DNA from: Pseudomonadota bacterium
GTDB taxonomy: Bacteria; Pseudomonadota; Alphaproteobacteria; Acetobacterales; Acetobacteraceae
Assembly: GCA_021805485.1 (NCBI GenBank)
Contig: JAJZFF010000349.1
Span: 1-6,330, forward strand
DNA length: 6,330 bases
Direction: 5' to 3'
A program made the position numbers and the translations under genes. The notes below the pieces were generated by a model. It saw only the letters and a list, made by a program, of their open reading frames with translations, was not told where the DNA came from and ran no database searches. Shown piece by piece: positions 6,135-6,330 of the stretch; the stretch's first letter is position 1; every line of letters starts with the position of its first letter.

Positions 6135-6155
6135 TCCTGATGGGAAGCATCAGGA
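6135..6155. repeat. Overlapping alternative hairpins
   Basis: CCTGATG (6136-6142) and CATCAGG (6148-6154) form a perfect 7-bp stem around GGAAG, extended by one T-A pair to 6135/6155. The loop bases also belong to a second, exclusive stem, GCTTCC (6132-6137) / GGAAGC (6143-6148) around TGATG. Both cannot form at once. Confidence 0.5.
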
Positions 6156-6221
6156 TTTCGGGGGTGTCATGCTGCGGCGACCTGAGTGAACCGCGCCGGG
6201 ACGCGGATTCCGATGAAGCCG

Positions 6222-6291
6222 GGTAACTGCTGGTGAACGTCCTTCGGGGGGGGGACTTGACCCCCAACGACCCATTACGGAAGCAGTTACC
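6222..6291. repeat. 10-bp perfect inverted repeat
   Basis: GGTAACTGCT at 6222-6231 is repeated in inverse orientation at 6282-6291, 50 bases apart. Inside lie a run of nine G (6246-6254) and a CCCCC (6261-6265) that can pair around ACTTGA. It may be a pair of transposase-binding sites near an element terminus (inference). Confidence 0.55.
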
Positions 6292-6330
6292 GTCAATCAA
6301 ACCGTCCCCGCGTTTCCGGCACGATAAAGC

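Larger units (their letters stand above)
6112..6299 (-). mobile_element. Probable insertion-sequence end (IS21-like?), truncated
   Basis: This tract has no intact gene but is rich in inverted repeats: a perfect 10-bp pair GGTAACTGCT (6222-6231) / AGCAGTTACC (6282-6291), a GGGG/CCCC stem around ACTTGA inside it, and a compact hairpin at 6135-6155. On the minus strand an ATG at 6150 begins MLPIRKLRD and then runs into a stop at 6112. This resembles the first residues of some IS21 IstA transposases (MRKI/LRD...), after which the similarity ends. A TGATTGACGG at 6299-6290 could be the outer terminus, since IS21 ends begin with TG. I cannot identify an element by name. The alternative is ordinary intergenic DNA with repeats. 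Its position, where the SMP-30 gene loses its 5' part, supports an insertion/deletion scar. Confidence 0.35.

Noticed and set aside
1..6330. CRISPR array, tRNA or rRNA
   Set aside because: I see no regularly spaced direct repeats, no cloverleaf with a conserved T-loop sequence and no rRNA-like stretch on either strand.

Overview
The window is a GC-rich bacterial stretch whose genes all lie on the minus strand. Codon composition, the style of the proteins (alanine/arginine-rich, few lysines outside deliberately basic tails) and family resemblance suggest an alphaproteobacterium, perhaps Rhodospirillales/Acetobacteraceae. That placement is inference, because there is no rRNA or other marker gene here.

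Reading in the direction of transcription (right to left), the window opens with a scar. An inverted-repeat-rich tract (about 6112-6299) looks like one end of an insertion sequence, possibly IS21-like. It abuts the 3' part of an SMP-30/gluconolactonase/LRE-family gene (5614-6111) that has lost its 5' part. About 300 bp of leader with no recognisable gene follows (5305-5613).

Then comes the main block: (1) a 134-aa protein with an Ala/Lys/Pro-rich histone-H1-like tail and a coiled coil (4900-5304); (2) a 742-aa SNF2/HepA(RapA)-type ATPase with a helical-repeat N-terminus (2589-4817); (3) a 400-aa protein with a C-terminal cysteine-cluster zinc domain, overlapping the end of the ATPase gene (1406-2608); (4) a 314-bp gap; (5) a 124-aa HU/IHF-type protein with its own H1-like N-terminal tail (717-1091); and (6) the first 212 codons of a second, different SNF2-family helicase, whose N-terminal region matches the type that carries the SNF2-associated DUF3670 domain (1-637, cut by the window edge).

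So one collinear minus-strand segment carries two distinct SNF2 ATPases, a zinc-ribbon partner protein and two small basic proteins with eukaryote-like linker-histone tails. Bacterial SNF2 ATPases act on RNA polymerase or DNA-protein complexes (HepA/RapA) or in phage defence (for example DrmD of DISARM, ZorD of Zorya). The simplest reading is a DNA-remodelling module acting on nucleoid-associated proteins. A defence role is possible but not shown: no nuclease, methylase or other defence effector is visible in the window.
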